Below, piece after piece: positions 41,441-51,783 of a DNA stretch of 64,000 nt. This stretch comes from Deinococcus sp. Leaf326. GTDB lineage: Bacteria > Deinococcota > Deinococci > Deinococcales > Deinococcaceae. The first letter of the stretch is position 1, and each line of letters begins with the position of its first letter. The stretch covers positions 337,256-401,255 of the forward strand of contig NZ_LMOM01000001.1 of assembly GCF_001424185.1 (NCBI RefSeq), read 5' to 3'. Under the pieces are notes generated by a model. It was not told the origin of the DNA. It did no database searches and saw only the letters and a program-made list of their open reading frames with translations. Made by a program: the position numbers and the translations under genes.

Positions 41441-42075
41441 GCGTGGGCCGCCTGACGCTGCCGCACGATCTCCAGAAAGTTGCGCAACATGTCCATGCCG
41501 CCCTCGGTGGCGATGCTCTCAGGATGGAACTGCACGCCATAGATGGGGTGCTCGCGGTGGCGCAGCGCCATCACGATCTCCTCTTCGGGGTCGGTGGTCC
41601 AGGCCGTCGCCTCCAGCTCTGGGGGCAGGTCGCGCACGACGAGCGAGTGGTAACGGGTGACGGTCACACCATCAGCCAATCCGGCGAAGAGGCCCTGGCC
41701 GCCGTGACGCACCGGGCTGGTCTTGCCGTGGACCGGTTGCGCGGCGCGGCCCACCCGCGCGCCGAAGGCCTCGCCGATGCTCTGGTGGCCCAGGCACACG
41801 CCCAGCGTCGGGTACTGCGGTCCCAGTTCGCGGATGACCCCCACGCTCAGGCCCGCCTCGGCCGGGGTGCAGGGACCGGGTGACACCACGATGGCGTCGG
41901 GATTCAGGGCGCGCGCCTCGTCCAGTGTGAAGCCGTCGTTGCGCCAGACCGTCAGCTCGCAGCCCAGTTCGCCGAAATACTGCACGAGGTTGTAGGTGAA
42001 GGAATCGTAGTTGTCGATCAGCAACAGGCGCAGGGCCTGGGGCTGAAGCTCTGGGACGGATGGGGATGCAGTCAT
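41437..42075 (-). CDS. trpG: Anthranilate synthase component II, glutamine amidotransferase TrpG
   Basis: 212 residues, class I glutamine amidotransferase with nucleophile Cys94 ([14 protein letters not shown]) and His184/Glu186 (VQFHPESI). [21 protein letters not shown] begins the domain. It supplies ammonia to TrpE; in some bacteria the same subunit also serves PabB. ATG 42075 follows AGGAG by eight bases; the frame is open upstream to 42132 but without signals. Confidence 0.95.
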   Translation of the reverse strand: MTASPSVPELQPQALRLLLIDNYDSFTYNLVQYFGELGCELTVWRNDGFTLDEARALNPDAIVVSPGPCTPAEAGLSVGVIRELGPQYPTLGVCLGHQSIGEAFGARVGRAAQPVHGKTSPVRHGGQGLFAGLADGVTVTRYHSLVVRDLPPELEATAWTTDPEEEIVMALRHREHPIYGVQFHPESIATEGGMDMLRNFLEIVRQRQAAHA

Positions 42076-42128
42076 GGCAGGGTCTCCTGAAGGGTGGGGA
42101 GGCAAGCTGGGGACAGGGCGCTGAGCGG

Positions 42129-43583
<1,455 letters not shown>

Positions 43584-43653
43584 ACGGACTCCTGGGGGGG
43601 CGTGCGGGGACGCTGCTGAGCGGGAGGACAGATCAGGAGCAGAGAACAGGCAG

Positions 43654-43689
43654 AAAAAAAGCGCCCGGTGGAAAACTCCACCTGGGCGC
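43654..43689 (-). promoter_or_regulatory. Attenuator terminator of the trp operon, with competing antiterminator
   Basis: On the minus strand a GC-rich 12-bp stem with one bulge (43684-43689 with 43661-43666, 43677-43682 with 43667-43672; loop of four) is followed by seven T, a textbook intrinsic terminator 71 bases before trpE. Its upstream arm (43676-43686, CCCAGGTGGAG) can instead pair over 11 positions, two of them G-U, with CTTCGCCTGGG at 43721-43731 inside the leader peptide. That segment can also close a 5-bp hairpin with CCCAG/CTGGG (43732-43736 with 43721-43725). These are the 1:2, 2:3 and 3:4 structures of classical attenuation. Confidence 0.85.
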
Positions 43690-43715
43690 GCGGTCCGGTC
43701 ATGCAACGACAGCGG

Positions 43716-43763
43716 TCAATCCCAGGCGAAGCTGGGCCACCACCACGCGGCGTTCACGGTCAT
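43716..43763 (-). CDS. trpL: trp operon leader peptide, 15 residues with four Trp codons
   Basis: The frame reads MTVNAAWWWPSFAWD and stops. Three consecutive TGG codons and a fourth near the end make chance unlikely. It has no ribosome site: TATGCT lies exactly six bases before the ATG, so the transcript starts at the initiation codon and the leader peptide is read from a leaderless mRNA. A ribosome stalled at Trp7-9 would leave 43721-43731 free to form the antiterminator; one that reaches the stop covers it and permits termination. It lies 132 bases before trpE. Confidence 0.85.
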   Translation of the reverse strand: MTVNAAWWWPSFAWD

Positions 43764-43769
43764 GGCGCG

Positions 43770-43798
43770 AGCATAGCGCGGGGCGCGGCGCGGCTCAA
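43770..43798 (-). promoter_or_regulatory. Promoter of the trpL-trpEGD operon
   Basis: -35 TTGAGC (43793-43798), 17-base spacer and -10 TATGCT (43770-43775); start point at the leader peptide ATG. It is one of the best promoters in the window. Confidence 0.75.
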
Positions 43799-43807
43799 GC
43801 GGGCCGC

Positions 43808-44080
43808 CTACGCCGGCTGCCCACTGGCGGCATAGAACAGCAGCCCGATCAGGATGAGGTCCAGCGCCCAGCTGCCCGGCCGGCGCAGGCGCTCGTCAGT
43901 GCGGGCGCGCCACAGTTGCAGCCCCAACCGCACGACCAGCAGCCCCACCACGAGATACGGACTGGGCGGCGGCCCCCCACTGACGAGCGGCCACAGCAGC
44001 AGCAAGGCCAGCACCACCAACAGCCCGAGGCTGAGCATGGTGGCGGGGTCGGGGCGGCCCCTCGGCCCTGGGCTGGTCAA
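43808..44080 (-). CDS. Small membrane protein, 90 residues
   Basis: Starts at TTG 44080, overlapping the glgB stop (TTGA) with GAGG about six bases upstream inside glgB, so it is translationally coupled to glgB. Two or three hydrophobic stretches (MLSLGLLVVLALLLLWPLV; YLVVGLLVVRLGLQLW; WALDLILIGLLFYAA). No family recognised and no clear tie to glycogen. Confidence 0.6.
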   Translation of the reverse strand: MTSPGPRGRPDPATMLSLGLLVVLALLLLWPLVSGGPPPSPYLVVGLLVVRLGLQLWRARTDERLRRPGSWALDLILIGLLFYAASGQPA

Positions 44081-45969
44081 CGTTCCTCACTCAAGACGGT
44101 CGCAGCCGGTTCTAGAACCAGGACGCCGTGGGGCGGCAGATTCAGCCTCAGCAGGCCCGTCTGGCCCTGCCAGCCTTCGTCCGTCGCCGTCAGGTCGCCC
44201 TGCACGGTCCCGAAGCCGCCGAACTCCAAGTCGTCGGTCGAGAGCAGCAGGTTGTACTCGCCCGCCTGCGGCACACCGACGGGGTAGGCCTCGCGGTACA
44301 CCGGGGTCAGGTTGGCGACGATCAGGCTCCACGCACTACCCCTGGGGTCGCGGCGCACATAGGCGTACACGCTGGTGTCCGTGTCGTCGGCGGCCACCCA
44401 CAGCATCCCCTCGTCCTCCAGGTCGCCCTTGTGCCAGTCGGGGCGCTCACGGTACAGGGCGTTCAGGCGCCGAACGAGGTTCATCACGCCGCGGTGGTCG
44501 GGCTGATCGGCCATGAACCAGGGCAGCGACTCGGCGTAGTTCCATTCGGTGCTCTGGGCGAACTCCTGACCCATGAACAGCAGCTTCTTGCCGGGCGTGC
44601 TCCACATCGTCGCCAGGAAGGCGCGGTAGCCGGCACGCTTCATGTACCAGTCGCCGGGCATCTTCATGACCGCCGACTCCTTGAGGTGGACCACCTCATC
44701 GTGGCTGATTGCCAGCATGAAGTTCTCGGTCGTGCGGTACGCGTTGAAGAAGGTCAACTTGTGGTGATCGTACTTGCGGTACAGCGGATCTTCCTCGAAG
44801 TAGGCCAGCGTATCGTTCATCCAGCCCATCGCCCACTTGTAGTCGAAGCCCAGACCAAACGGGGTCGGGGAGGTCACGCCGGGGAAGGCCGTGCTCTCCT
44901 CGGCGACCATCATGCAGCCGGGGGCCATGTGGTGCGCGGCCTCGTTCAGGCGCTTGAGAAAGGCAATGGCCTCGAGGTTCTCGCGCCCGCCGTGAACGTT
45001 CGGCACCCAGTCGGTGCGCGAGAAGTCGAGATACAGCATCGAGGCGACAGCGTCCACCCGCAGACCGTCCACGTGGAAGTCCTGAAGCCACTTGAGGGCC
45101 GAACCGATCAGGAACATCACGACCTCGTTGCGGCCGTAGTCGAAGATGTAAGTGTTCCAGTCGAAGTGGAAGCCCTTGCGCGGGTCCGCGTATTCGTACA
45201 GCGGTGAGCCGTCGAAGTTGGCGAGCGCGAACTCGTCGGTCGGGAAGTGGCCGGGCACCCAGTCCACGAGCACACCGATCCCCAGGCCGTGCAGGTGGTC
45301 CACGAGGTACTTGAAATCCTCAGGGTTGCCCATGCGGCTCGTCGGGGCGTAGTAGCCCGTGACCTGATAGCCCCATGACCCGTCGAACGGGTGCTCCATG
45401 ACGCCCAGCAGTTCGACGTGGGTGTAGCCCATGTAGGTCACGTACTCGCCGAGGCGGTGCGCGAGGTCGCGGTAGTTCAGGAACCAGCCGTCGTCGCGCT
45501 GCTGCCACGAGGGCGCGTGGCATTCGTAGATGCTCACGGCCTCCGCAAAGCCCTGCGAGCGCTTCTCCATCCAGGCCGCGTCGGTCCAGTCGAAGGGCTG
45601 GTCCCAGACGATGCTGCTCGTATTGGGCCGCGTCTCGAAGAAGCTACCGTAGGGGTCGGCCTTGTCCACCGTGCGGCCGTCCGCTCCGGTCACGCGGAAC
45701 TTGTAGCGCTGACCGTGGCGCGCGGCCGGCACGAAGGCCCCCCAGAACCCGAAGTCCAGGCGCTCCATGACGTTGTCGAACCCGTTCCAGCCGTTGAAGT
45801 CGCCCACCACGCTCACGTACCGGGCATTGGGCGCCCACACGGCGAAGCGCACCCCCTCCACCCCGTTCTCGGTGGTCGGGTGCGCGCCGAGCAGGTGGTC
45901 GGGCCGGACGAGATCGGCCGTCACGAGCTGTTGCAGGTGACCGTGATCGAGAGGAAGAGGCAGTGTCAT
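44077..45969 (-). CDS. glgB: 1,4-alpha-glucan branching enzyme GlgB
   Basis: 630 residues. The N-terminal CBM48 domain (GVRFAVWAPNARYVSVVGDFNGW) is followed by a GH13 catalytic barrel with nucleophile Asp306 in DGLRVDAVASMLYLDFSR, the acid/base Glu in AEESTAFPGV and the third Asp in ISHDEVVHLK; WVPGHFPTDEF and FMGQEFAQSTEWNY are typical of GlgB. It forms alpha-1,6 branches in glycogen. The extra N1 domain of E. coli GlgB is absent. TACACT six bases before the ATG makes the transcript leaderless. No other glg gene is in the window. Confidence 0.96.
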   Translation of the reverse strand: MTLPLPLDHGHLQQLVTADLVRPDHLLGAHPTTENGVEGVRFAVWAPNARYVSVVGDFNGWNGFDNVMERLDFGFWGAFVPAARHGQRYKFRVTGADGRTVDKADPYGSFFETRPNTSSIVWDQPFDWTDAAWMEKRSQGFAEAVSIYECHAPSWQQRDDGWFLNYRDLAHRLGEYVTYMGYTHVELLGVMEHPFDGSWGYQVTGYYAPTSRMGNPEDFKYLVDHLHGLGIGVLVDWVPGHFPTDEFALANFDGSPLYEYADPRKGFHFDWNTYIFDYGRNEVVMFLIGSALKWLQDFHVDGLRVDAVASMLYLDFSRTDWVPNVHGGRENLEAIAFLKRLNEAAHHMAPGCMMVAEESTAFPGVTSPTPFGLGFDYKWAMGWMNDTLAYFEEDPLYRKYDHHKLTFFNAYRTTENFMLAISHDEVVHLKESAVMKMPGDWYMKRAGYRAFLATMWSTPGKKLLFMGQEFAQSTEWNYAESLPWFMADQPDHRGVMNLVRRLNALYRERPDWHKGDLEDEGMLWVAADDTDTSVYAYVRRDPRGSAWSLIVANLTPVYREAYPVGVPQAGEYNLLLSTDDLEFGGFGTVQGDLTATDEGWQGQTGLLRLNLPPHGVLVLEPAATVLSEER

Positions 45970-45975
45970 ACCCGG

Positions 45976-45981
45976 AGTGTA
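45976..45981 (-). promoter_or_regulatory. -10 box of a leaderless promoter (glgB)
   Basis: TACACT six bases before the glgB ATG. Confidence 0.65.
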
Positions 45982-46091
45982 CCGGCCCCTGCCCGCGCCC
46001 GCCCTCCACGCCTGCGGAGGTGAAAACTGTCTAAGGGCGCTGTCCAGACGGCGGAGCGTGCGGGGTCGGCGGGCCTGCTACGCGCCGGAAA

Positions 46092-47180
46092 TCAGACCTT
46101 GACGATCCAGCCCTCGGGCGCTTCCCGCTCTCCAAACTGGATACCCACGAGTTCGTCGTAGAGGCGGCGCGTGACCGGGCCGACCTCCGTTTCGCTGTGG
46201 AAGACATGGAACTCGTCGCCGTGCTGGATCCCCCCGATGGGGGTAATCACCGCCGCCGTCCCACACGCACCCGCCTCGCCGAAACGCCCGAGATCATTGA
46301 TGGCCACGTCGCCTTCCTCGACCTCCAGACCCAGGCGGTGTTCGGCAAGGTGCAGCAGGCTGTACTTGGTGATGCTCTCCAGGATGCTGGGGGACTTGGG
46401 GGTCACGAACTTCCGGCCGTCCGTGGTGATGGCGAAGAAGTTGGCGGCCCCGACCTCCTCGATCTTGGTGTGGGTCGAGGGATCGAGGTAGATCACGTCG
46501 GCGAAATGACGCCCGCCTTCCTGCGCGGCCTTGGCCTGAGCGCCGGGCAGGAGGCTCGCGGCGTAGTTGCCCCCCACTTTGGCGGCCCCAGTGCCGTTGG
46601 GCGCGGCGCGGTCGTACTGCGAGGTGATGAAGTTGTGCGGGGTCAGCCCGCCCTTGAAATACGGCCCGACCGGCACGCAGAACACGCTGAAGATGAATTC
46701 GGGGGCGGTGCGCACGCCGATGTTGTCCCCTACCCCGATCACGAAGGGCCGCAGGTACAGTGCGCCCCCGGTGCCGTGCGGCGGAATGAAGCGCTCGTTG
46801 GCCGCCACGACCTGCCTGCACGCCTCGATGAACATCTCCTCGGGAACTTCGGGCATCAGCAGGCGGGCGCAGGAGCGGGCCATACGCGCGGCGTTCTGGT
46901 CGGGGCGGAACAGGTTGATGCTGCCGTCGGCGGAGCGGTAGGCCTTGAGGCCCTCGAAACACTGCTGGCCGTAGTGCAGCGCGGTGCTGCCCTCGGCGAT
47001 GTGCAGCGTGTTGTCCTCGGTCAGCGTACCCGCCTGCCACTCACCGCCACGCCAGTGGGCGAGGTAGCGCAGGTCGGTGCGGATGTAGCTGAAGCCGAGT
47101 TCGTTCCAGTCGATGTCGGCCTGCTGCCGGGCCTGTACGGGGTCGGGGGCCTGCGCGGCGCCGAGATGCTTTACGTCCAT
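46092..47180 (-). CDS. ilvE: Branched-chain amino acid aminotransferase
   Basis: 362 residues, the longer BCAT form (fold type IV PLP enzyme) seen in many Gram-positives and eukaryotes. LHYGQQCFEGLKAYRSADG, YLRPFVIGVG, the PLP-lysine segment KVGGNYAASLLPGAQAKAA, EVGAANFFAI and GEAGACGTAAVITPIGGI are conserved. It makes Leu, Ile and Val from their keto acids and the reverse. TAGAAT seven bases before ATG 47180 makes it leaderless. No leader peptide or attenuator was found in front of it, in contrast to the trp operon. Confidence 0.95.
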   Translation of the reverse strand: MDVKHLGAAQAPDPVQARQQADIDWNELGFSYIRTDLRYLAHWRGGEWQAGTLTEDNTLHIAEGSTALHYGQQCFEGLKAYRSADGSINLFRPDQNAARMARSCARLLMPEVPEEMFIEACRQVVAANERFIPPHGTGGALYLRPFVIGVGDNIGVRTAPEFIFSVFCVPVGPYFKGGLTPHNFITSQYDRAAPNGTGAAKVGGNYAASLLPGAQAKAAQEGGRHFADVIYLDPSTHTKIEEVGAANFFAITTDGRKFVTPKSPSILESITKYSLLHLAEHRLGLEVEEGDVAINDLGRFGEAGACGTAAVITPIGGIQHGDEFHVFHSETEVGPVTRRLYDELVGIQFGEREAPEGWIVKV

Positions 47181-47187
47181 AGGCCCG

Positions 47188-47193
47188 ATTCTA
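47188..47193 (-). promoter_or_regulatory. -10 box of a leaderless promoter (ilvE)
   Basis: TAGAAT seven bases before the ilvE ATG. Confidence 0.6.
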
Positions 47194-47320
47194 AGTGCGG
47201 GGCCGCGTGCGTGACGAGTTCACGGCCGCCCGTGTCCCGCGCCGCCGACCCCACCCGGCCCTCCCCCGGCGGGGGAAGGTAGAGAAAGCAAAAATTCAGG
47301 ATCTCGTCACATCGCCTGCG

Positions 47321-47326
47321 TACCCT
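47321..47326 (+). promoter_or_regulatory. -10 box of a leaderless promoter (secreted protein at 47333)
   Basis: TACCCT six bases before the ATG. Confidence 0.5.
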
Positions 47327-47332
47327 GGAGTC

Positions 47333-47848
47333 ATGAAGACGACCTTCGCCCGCCTGACCCTGCTTCCCATGCTGCTGGGCGCCGCCCAGTTCGCCGCCGC
47401 CCAGACGCCCGCAGCGCAGACCAGCCCCGTGCGCGTCACGGCCTCGAACCAGCTCGTCACCCAGGTCACGGTTGACGGCAAGGTCACCGAGCGCCTGACC
47501 GAAGCCGGCAGCGCGCGCCCCGGCAACGTCCTCCAGCTCAACCAGAAGGTGGACAACGTGAGCACCGGCCTGATCCGGGGCCTCGCGCTGAACATGAACG
47601 TGGACCCGGCGACCACCTTCCAGACCGCGCAGTGCAACGTGACCGGCGTGACCACGCTGTTCAGCGCCGACGGCAAGACCTTCGCGCAGGCTCCCCTGAA
47701 AAAGACCGTCACGGTCACCGAGAACGGCCAGAGCGTGAAGAAGGAAGTCGTCGTGCCCCCCAGCGAGTACAAGGCGCTGCGTTGGCAGCTGCCCGACCTC
47801 GCGGGCGGCAAGAGCGCCAACTGCTTCATCCGCGTCAGCGTCCGCTGA
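47333..47848 (+). CDS. Secreted protein of unknown function, 171 residues
   Basis: Signal peptide MKTTFARLTLLPMLLGAAQFAAAQ. The mature part resembles a single DUF11-type or DUF916-type beta-sandwich domain: PGNVLQLNQKVDNVSTGLIRGLALN followed by a long beta-hairpin and a final WQLPDLAGGKSANCFIRVSVR. Two cysteines (AQCNV, ANCFI) could pair. It is probably an exported domain, for instance of the S-layer environment; function unknown. A 12-bp hairpin follows. Confidence 0.72.
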   Translation: MKTTFARLTLLPMLLGAAQFAAAQTPAAQTSPVRVTASNQLVTQVTVDGKVTERLTEAGSARPGNVLQLNQKVDNVSTGLIRGLALNMNVDPATTFQTAQCNVTGVTTLFSADGKTFAQAPLKKTVTVTENGQSVKKEVVVPPSEYKALRWQLPDLAGGKSANCFIRVSVR

Positions 47849-47856
47849 GCGCGCCC

Positions 47857-47893
47857 GCCGGTCCGGACGTGCAGCCGCGCTGTCCGGACCGGC
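47857..47893 (+). terminator. Terminator hairpin
   Basis: 12-bp perfect stem GCCGGTCCGGAC/GTCCGGACCGGC with a 13-base loop after the secreted protein gene. Confidence 0.65.
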
Positions 47894-47996
47894 ACAGGCA
47901 GGCCTGCGGCCCCCAGGGAATATCCGCGCGGTGAGGCGGCCTAGGCGGGAGCCTCATGTCGTCTTTCCGCTTCCGGAGGCGTGCTCTGGGCCGCCG

Positions 47997-48002
47997 TAGA
48001 AT
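47997..48002 (+). promoter_or_regulatory. -10 box of a leaderless promoter (polA)
   Basis: TAGAAT six bases before the polA ATG. Confidence 0.65.
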
Positions 48003-48008
48003 CGGGCT

Positions 48009-50840
48009 ATGACTTCCGGCTCCCCAGACCCGTCCGGTCCCGACCGGTCAGACACCCCGGCGGCGGACCCGCGCCCGGCCCCCGATACGCTGGTCCTGAT
48101 CGACGGCCACGCCCTGGCCTTCCGCTCATATTTCGCCGTTCCTCCCCTCAACAACAGCCGGGGCGAGTCGACCAACGCCATCGTCGGCTTTTTGCGTCAG
48201 ACCCTGCGCCTGATGCGCCAGCGCAGCAACCAGGTCATCGTGGTGTTCGACCCGCCGGGGGGAACCTTCCGGCACGAGCAGTACGAGGGCTACAAGTCGG
48301 GCCGCGCCGAGACGCCCACCGACCTGCCCAAGCAGATCAACCGCATCCGGGCCGTGGTGGACGCCCTGGGTCTGCCGCGCCTGGAGGAGCCGGGGTACGA
48401 GGCCGACGACGTGATCGCCACCCTGACCCGCATGGCCGAGGGCACGGGAATGCAGGTGCGCATCGTGACGAGCGACCGCGACGCCTATCAGCTTCTCGAC
48501 GACCACGTCAAGGTGATCGCCAACGACTTCTCGCTCATCGGGCCGGCGCAGGTCCTGGAAAAGTACGGCGTGAGCGTGCGGCAGTGGGTCGACTACCGCG
48601 CCCTGACCGGTGACGCCAGCGACAACATCCCCGGCGCCAAGGGGATCGGTCCCAAGACAGCGGCCAAACTGCTGCAGGAATACGGCACCCTGGAGGGCAT
48701 CTACAGCGCCGCGCACGCCGGGAGCCTGAAGCCCGACGGTACGCGCCAGAAGCTTCTGGCCTCTGAGAAGGACGTGACATTCAGCCACGAACTGTCGTGT
48801 ATGGTCACGGACCTCCCACTGAAGGTCGAGCTGGGCGTGGGCCGCCTCCCCGGCGATCCGGCACGGCTGAGCGAGCTGCTCGACGAGCTGGAGCTGCACA
48901 CGGTCAAGCGCGACATCGCGGCGCTGGACGGCGTGGAATCGGCGTTGCCCGACGCCGTTCACGACCGCGACGCGGCGGCACGGCCAGAGGGCGACGCCCC
49001 CGGCGAGGCCGAGTTTCCCAGGCCCCCGGCCGAAACCCCGCGCATGGAGGCCTGGCGTACACCGAAGCCGGGCGTGGTATGGGGCTACGTCCTGTCGCGC
49101 GAGGACGACCTAACGGCGGCCCTGACAGCGGCGGCGACCTTCGAGGCAGCGCAGGGCGGCGGCGTGGTGCGCGAGGCTCCGGCCAACGAGCCCGACGAGT
49201 GGGCCGCGCTGGCGGTGGCCGACCCCGCACCGCTGTTCGGCGAGTTGACCCAGAGCGACAAACCGCTGACCAAGACGCAGCAGAAAGCCGCCGAGAAGAG
49301 CGTGCGCGACGCCGAGAAACGGGCCGAGAAGCTGCGCCAGCAGTACCCGGCGACCGTGGACGAAGCCGAGTTCGCCGGGCAGCCCACCGTGACGGCGGCG
49401 GCGGCCAAGGCGCTGGCCACCCACCTGAGTGTGCGCGGTCAGGTGACCGAACCGGGCGACGATCCCCTGCTGCACGCCTACCTGCTGGACCCGGCCAACA
49501 CCAACATGCCGGTGACGGCGCAGCGGTACCTGGGCGAGGGCTGGCCGCAGGACGCCGCCGGACGCGCGGCCATGACGGCGCGGCTGCTGGAGCTGCTGCC
49601 GGGCCAACTCGACGAGCGGCGACTGGACCTCTACACGACCATGGAGCAGCCGCTCTCGGCCGTGCTAGCGCGTATGGAGGTGCGCGGCGTGCGGCTCGAC
49701 AGTGACTTCCTGCGCGGACTGGCGGGGTCGGCGGCGGCGCGCCTGGAGACGCTCGAAGGCCAGATCCACGAGCTGGCGGGCGGCCCCTTCCAGACCCGCA
49801 GCCCCAAGCAGCTCGAAACGGTGCTGTACGACACGCTGGGATTGGCAAGTAAAAAGAAGACCAAACTCACCGGGCAGCGCAGCACGGCGGTCGCGGCGCT
49901 CGAACCGCTGCGGGACGAACACCCCATCATTCCGCTCGTGCTGGAATTCCGCGAACTCGACAAGCTGCGCGGCACCTACCTCGACCCTCTGCCCAATCTC
50001 GTCAACCCGGCGACCGGGCGGCTGCACACCACCTTCGCCCAGACGGCGGTGGCGACCGGCCGCCTGAGCAGCCTGAACCCGAACCTCCAGAACATTCCCA
50101 TCCGCTCGGACGTGGGCCGTGAGATCCGCAAGGGGTTCATCGCCGAGGACGGCTTCGTGCTCGTCAGCGCCGACTATTCGCAGATCGAGCTGCGGCTGTT
50201 GGCCCACATCGCCGACGACAAGCTCATGCAGCAGGCCTTCCAGGAGGGTGCGGACATCCACCGCCGCACCGCCTCGCAGGTGCTGGGGCTCGACGAGGCC
50301 ACCGTGACCCCGGGGCAACGCCGCGCCGCCAAGACGGTCAATTTCGGTGTGCTGTACGGCATGAGTGCCCACCGCCTGAGCAACGACCTCGCCATTCCCT
50401 TCGCCGAGGCGTCGGGCTTCATCGAGACGTACTTCTCCACCTATCCGGGCATCCGGGGGTACATCGACAGGACGCTGGACTTCGGGCGCACGCACGGCTA
50501 CGTCGAGACGCTCTACGGCCGCCGGCGCTACGTACCCGAGCTGACTGCTACCAACCGTACGCTGCGCGAGGCGGGCGAGCGGCTGGCTTACAACATGCCG
50601 ATTCAGGGCACGGCCGCCGACATCATCAAGTACGCCATGATCCGGCTCGACGAGAGACTCGACGCTCTGGGCGCCCGCCTGCTGCTTCAAGTACACGACG
50701 AACTGCTGATCGAGGCGCCCAAGGACCGCGCCGACGAGGTCGCCCGTGTGACCCGTGAGGTCATGGAAGGCGCTGCGAGCCTCAGCGTGCCGCTGGCGGT
50801 CGAAGTCGGCACCGGGCCGAACTGGTACGACACGAAGTGA
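48009..50840 (+). CDS. polA: DNA polymerase I
   Basis: 943 residues. The 5'-3' exonuclease domain (~25-310) has VLIDGHALAFRSYFA, GYEADDVIATL, TSDRDAYQLL and GDASDNIPGAKGIGPKTAAKLL. The polymerase domain (~590-943) has ADYSQIELRLLAHIADD (motif A), the O-helix RRAAKTVNFGVLYGMS (motif B) and LLQVHDELLIE (motif C). The middle (~330-560) does not show the DEDD residues of a 3'-5' exonuclease and carries a lysine/glutamate-rich insert (KTQQKAAEKSVRDAEKRAEK), so proofreading is probably lost as in Taq polymerase. PolA is needed for the radiation resistance of D. radiodurans. Leaderless. Confidence 0.96.
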   Translation: MTSGSPDPSGPDRSDTPAADPRPAPDTLVLIDGHALAFRSYFAVPPLNNSRGESTNAIVGFLRQTLRLMRQRSNQVIVVFDPPGGTFRHEQYEGYKSGRAETPTDLPKQINRIRAVVDALGLPRLEEPGYEADDVIATLTRMAEGTGMQVRIVTSDRDAYQLLDDHVKVIANDFSLIGPAQVLEKYGVSVRQWVDYRALTGDASDNIPGAKGIGPKTAAKLLQEYGTLEGIYSAAHAGSLKPDGTRQKLLASEKDVTFSHELSCMVTDLPLKVELGVGRLPGDPARLSELLDELELHTVKRDIAALDGVESALPDAVHDRDAAARPEGDAPGEAEFPRPPAETPRMEAWRTPKPGVVWGYVLSREDDLTAALTAAATFEAAQGGGVVREAPANEPDEWAALAVADPAPLFGELTQSDKPLTKTQQKAAEKSVRDAEKRAEKLRQQYPATVDEAEFAGQPTVTAAAAKALATHLSVRGQVTEPGDDPLLHAYLLDPANTNMPVTAQRYLGEGWPQDAAGRAAMTARLLELLPGQLDERRLDLYTTMEQPLSAVLARMEVRGVRLDSDFLRGLAGSAAARLETLEGQIHELAGGPFQTRSPKQLETVLYDTLGLASKKKTKLTGQRSTAVAALEPLRDEHPIIPLVLEFRELDKLRGTYLDPLPNLVNPATGRLHTTFAQTAVATGRLSSLNPNLQNIPIRSDVGREIRKGFIAEDGFVLVSADYSQIELRLLAHIADDKLMQQAFQEGADIHRRTASQVLGLDEATVTPGQRRAAKTVNFGVLYGMSAHRLSNDLAIPFAEASGFIETYFSTYPGIRGYIDRTLDFGRTHGYVETLYGRRRYVPELTATNRTLREAGERLAYNMPIQGTAADIIKYAMIRLDERLDALGARLLLQVHDELLIEAPKDRADEVARVTREVMEGAASLSVPLAVEVGTGPNWYDTK

Positions 50841-50875
50841 GGACTGGGGGACGAGAAGGCCCCCTCTCCCCCTGT

Positions 50876-51667
50876 TCAGGCCTCTGCGGCCCACAGCCCC
50901 TGGCGCTTCATAGCCGCCTCCAGTGCCGGCTCGCGTTTCTCCATGCCGCCGCCGGGGGCGAAGTAGGCGCGCAGCAACCGCGCCCAGTCGCCGGGTTCAT
51001 CCCGGCGGGCGGCGATGGGATTCATGACCTCCACGGCCTCCCGCAGCTCTTCGTGTGTGGCGTCGCGGTAGGCGTCGGTGTGCACGACCAAGGGCCGGGG
51101 CACACGCGGGCGCAGGGGGGGCTGCTCGGCCGCCTGGCCGATGGTCAGCGCGGCAAAGGGCAGCACGCCCTGGGGCAGCGCGAGCAGGTCGATCAGGCCG
51201 TCGAGGTCGTTGAGCACGCCGCCGATCCAGCAGCCCTGGTAGCCCAGCATCTCGGCGGCGGTCAGGAGATTCTGGCCCGCGAGCACCGCGTCCCCGATAC
51301 CGAAATGCACGGCCACGGCGGGCCAATGGCCGCTTTGAGCGCCGCCCGCCTCCAGGGTCCGGGCCAACCGGCGCACGTCGGCGCACAGCACGAAGGCCTC
51401 GGAGGCCGTAGCGACGTGGGGATTGGTGGTCATCCGGGCCGCCTCCGCCCTCACCTGCGGCGAGACGAGGTGAACGACGGAATAGAGCTGCGCCGTCGCG
51501 TCGGTCGGAGCACGCTGCGCGGCGTGCAGCACGGCGTCGAGGTGATCGGCACTGAGGCGCAGGGGCGAGCCGTCCTCCTGGGTCACGTACTGGCGCACCG
51601 TGCGGTGACCGTCGAAATAGGCGCGCACCTGATCGGCACTGAGGCGGCGGAGGTCGGGAGAAGTCAT
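50876..51667 (-). CDS. Nitroreductase-family oxidoreductase (NfsA/NADPH-FMN type)
   Basis: 263 residues. The FMN-binding start HRTVRQYVTQEDGSPL, LHAAQRAPTDATAQLYSVV, the GDAVLAGQNLLTAAEMLGYQGCWIGG helix and ARRDEPGDWARLLRAYFAPGG near the end fit the NfsA-like branch. It reduces quinones or nitro compounds with NAD(P)H. ATG 51667 follows TATGCT by seven bases; the frame upstream to 51700 has no signal. Convergent with polA. Confidence 0.87.
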   Translation of the reverse strand: MTSPDLRRLSADQVRAYFDGHRTVRQYVTQEDGSPLRLSADHLDAVLHAAQRAPTDATAQLYSVVHLVSPQVRAEAARMTTNPHVATASEAFVLCADVRRLARTLEAGGAQSGHWPAVAVHFGIGDAVLAGQNLLTAAEMLGYQGCWIGGVLNDLDGLIDLLALPQGVLPFAALTIGQAAEQPPLRPRVPRPLVVHTDAYRDATHEELREAVEVMNPIAARRDEPGDWARLLRAYFAPGGGMEKREPALEAAMKRQGLWAAEA

Positions 51668-51674
51668 GCGGCGC

Positions 51675-51680
51675 AGCATA
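51675..51680 (-). promoter_or_regulatory. -10 box of a leaderless promoter (nitroreductase)
   Basis: TATGCT seven bases before the ATG. Confidence 0.6.
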
Positions 51681-51783
51681 GAGCGGCGGCTACGGGACAC
51701 GGCGGGAAAAGCCCGCCTCCCTCCGGATTGTTGACGCAGGGTCTCGCCTTCCTCAAGAACCGGTCAATGCCGCGCGCGGCGGT

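Noticed and set aside
47181..47332. Looked for a branched-chain leader peptide before ilvE
   Set aside because: The box TAGAAT sits seven bases before the ilvE ATG itself, leaving no transcribed leader.
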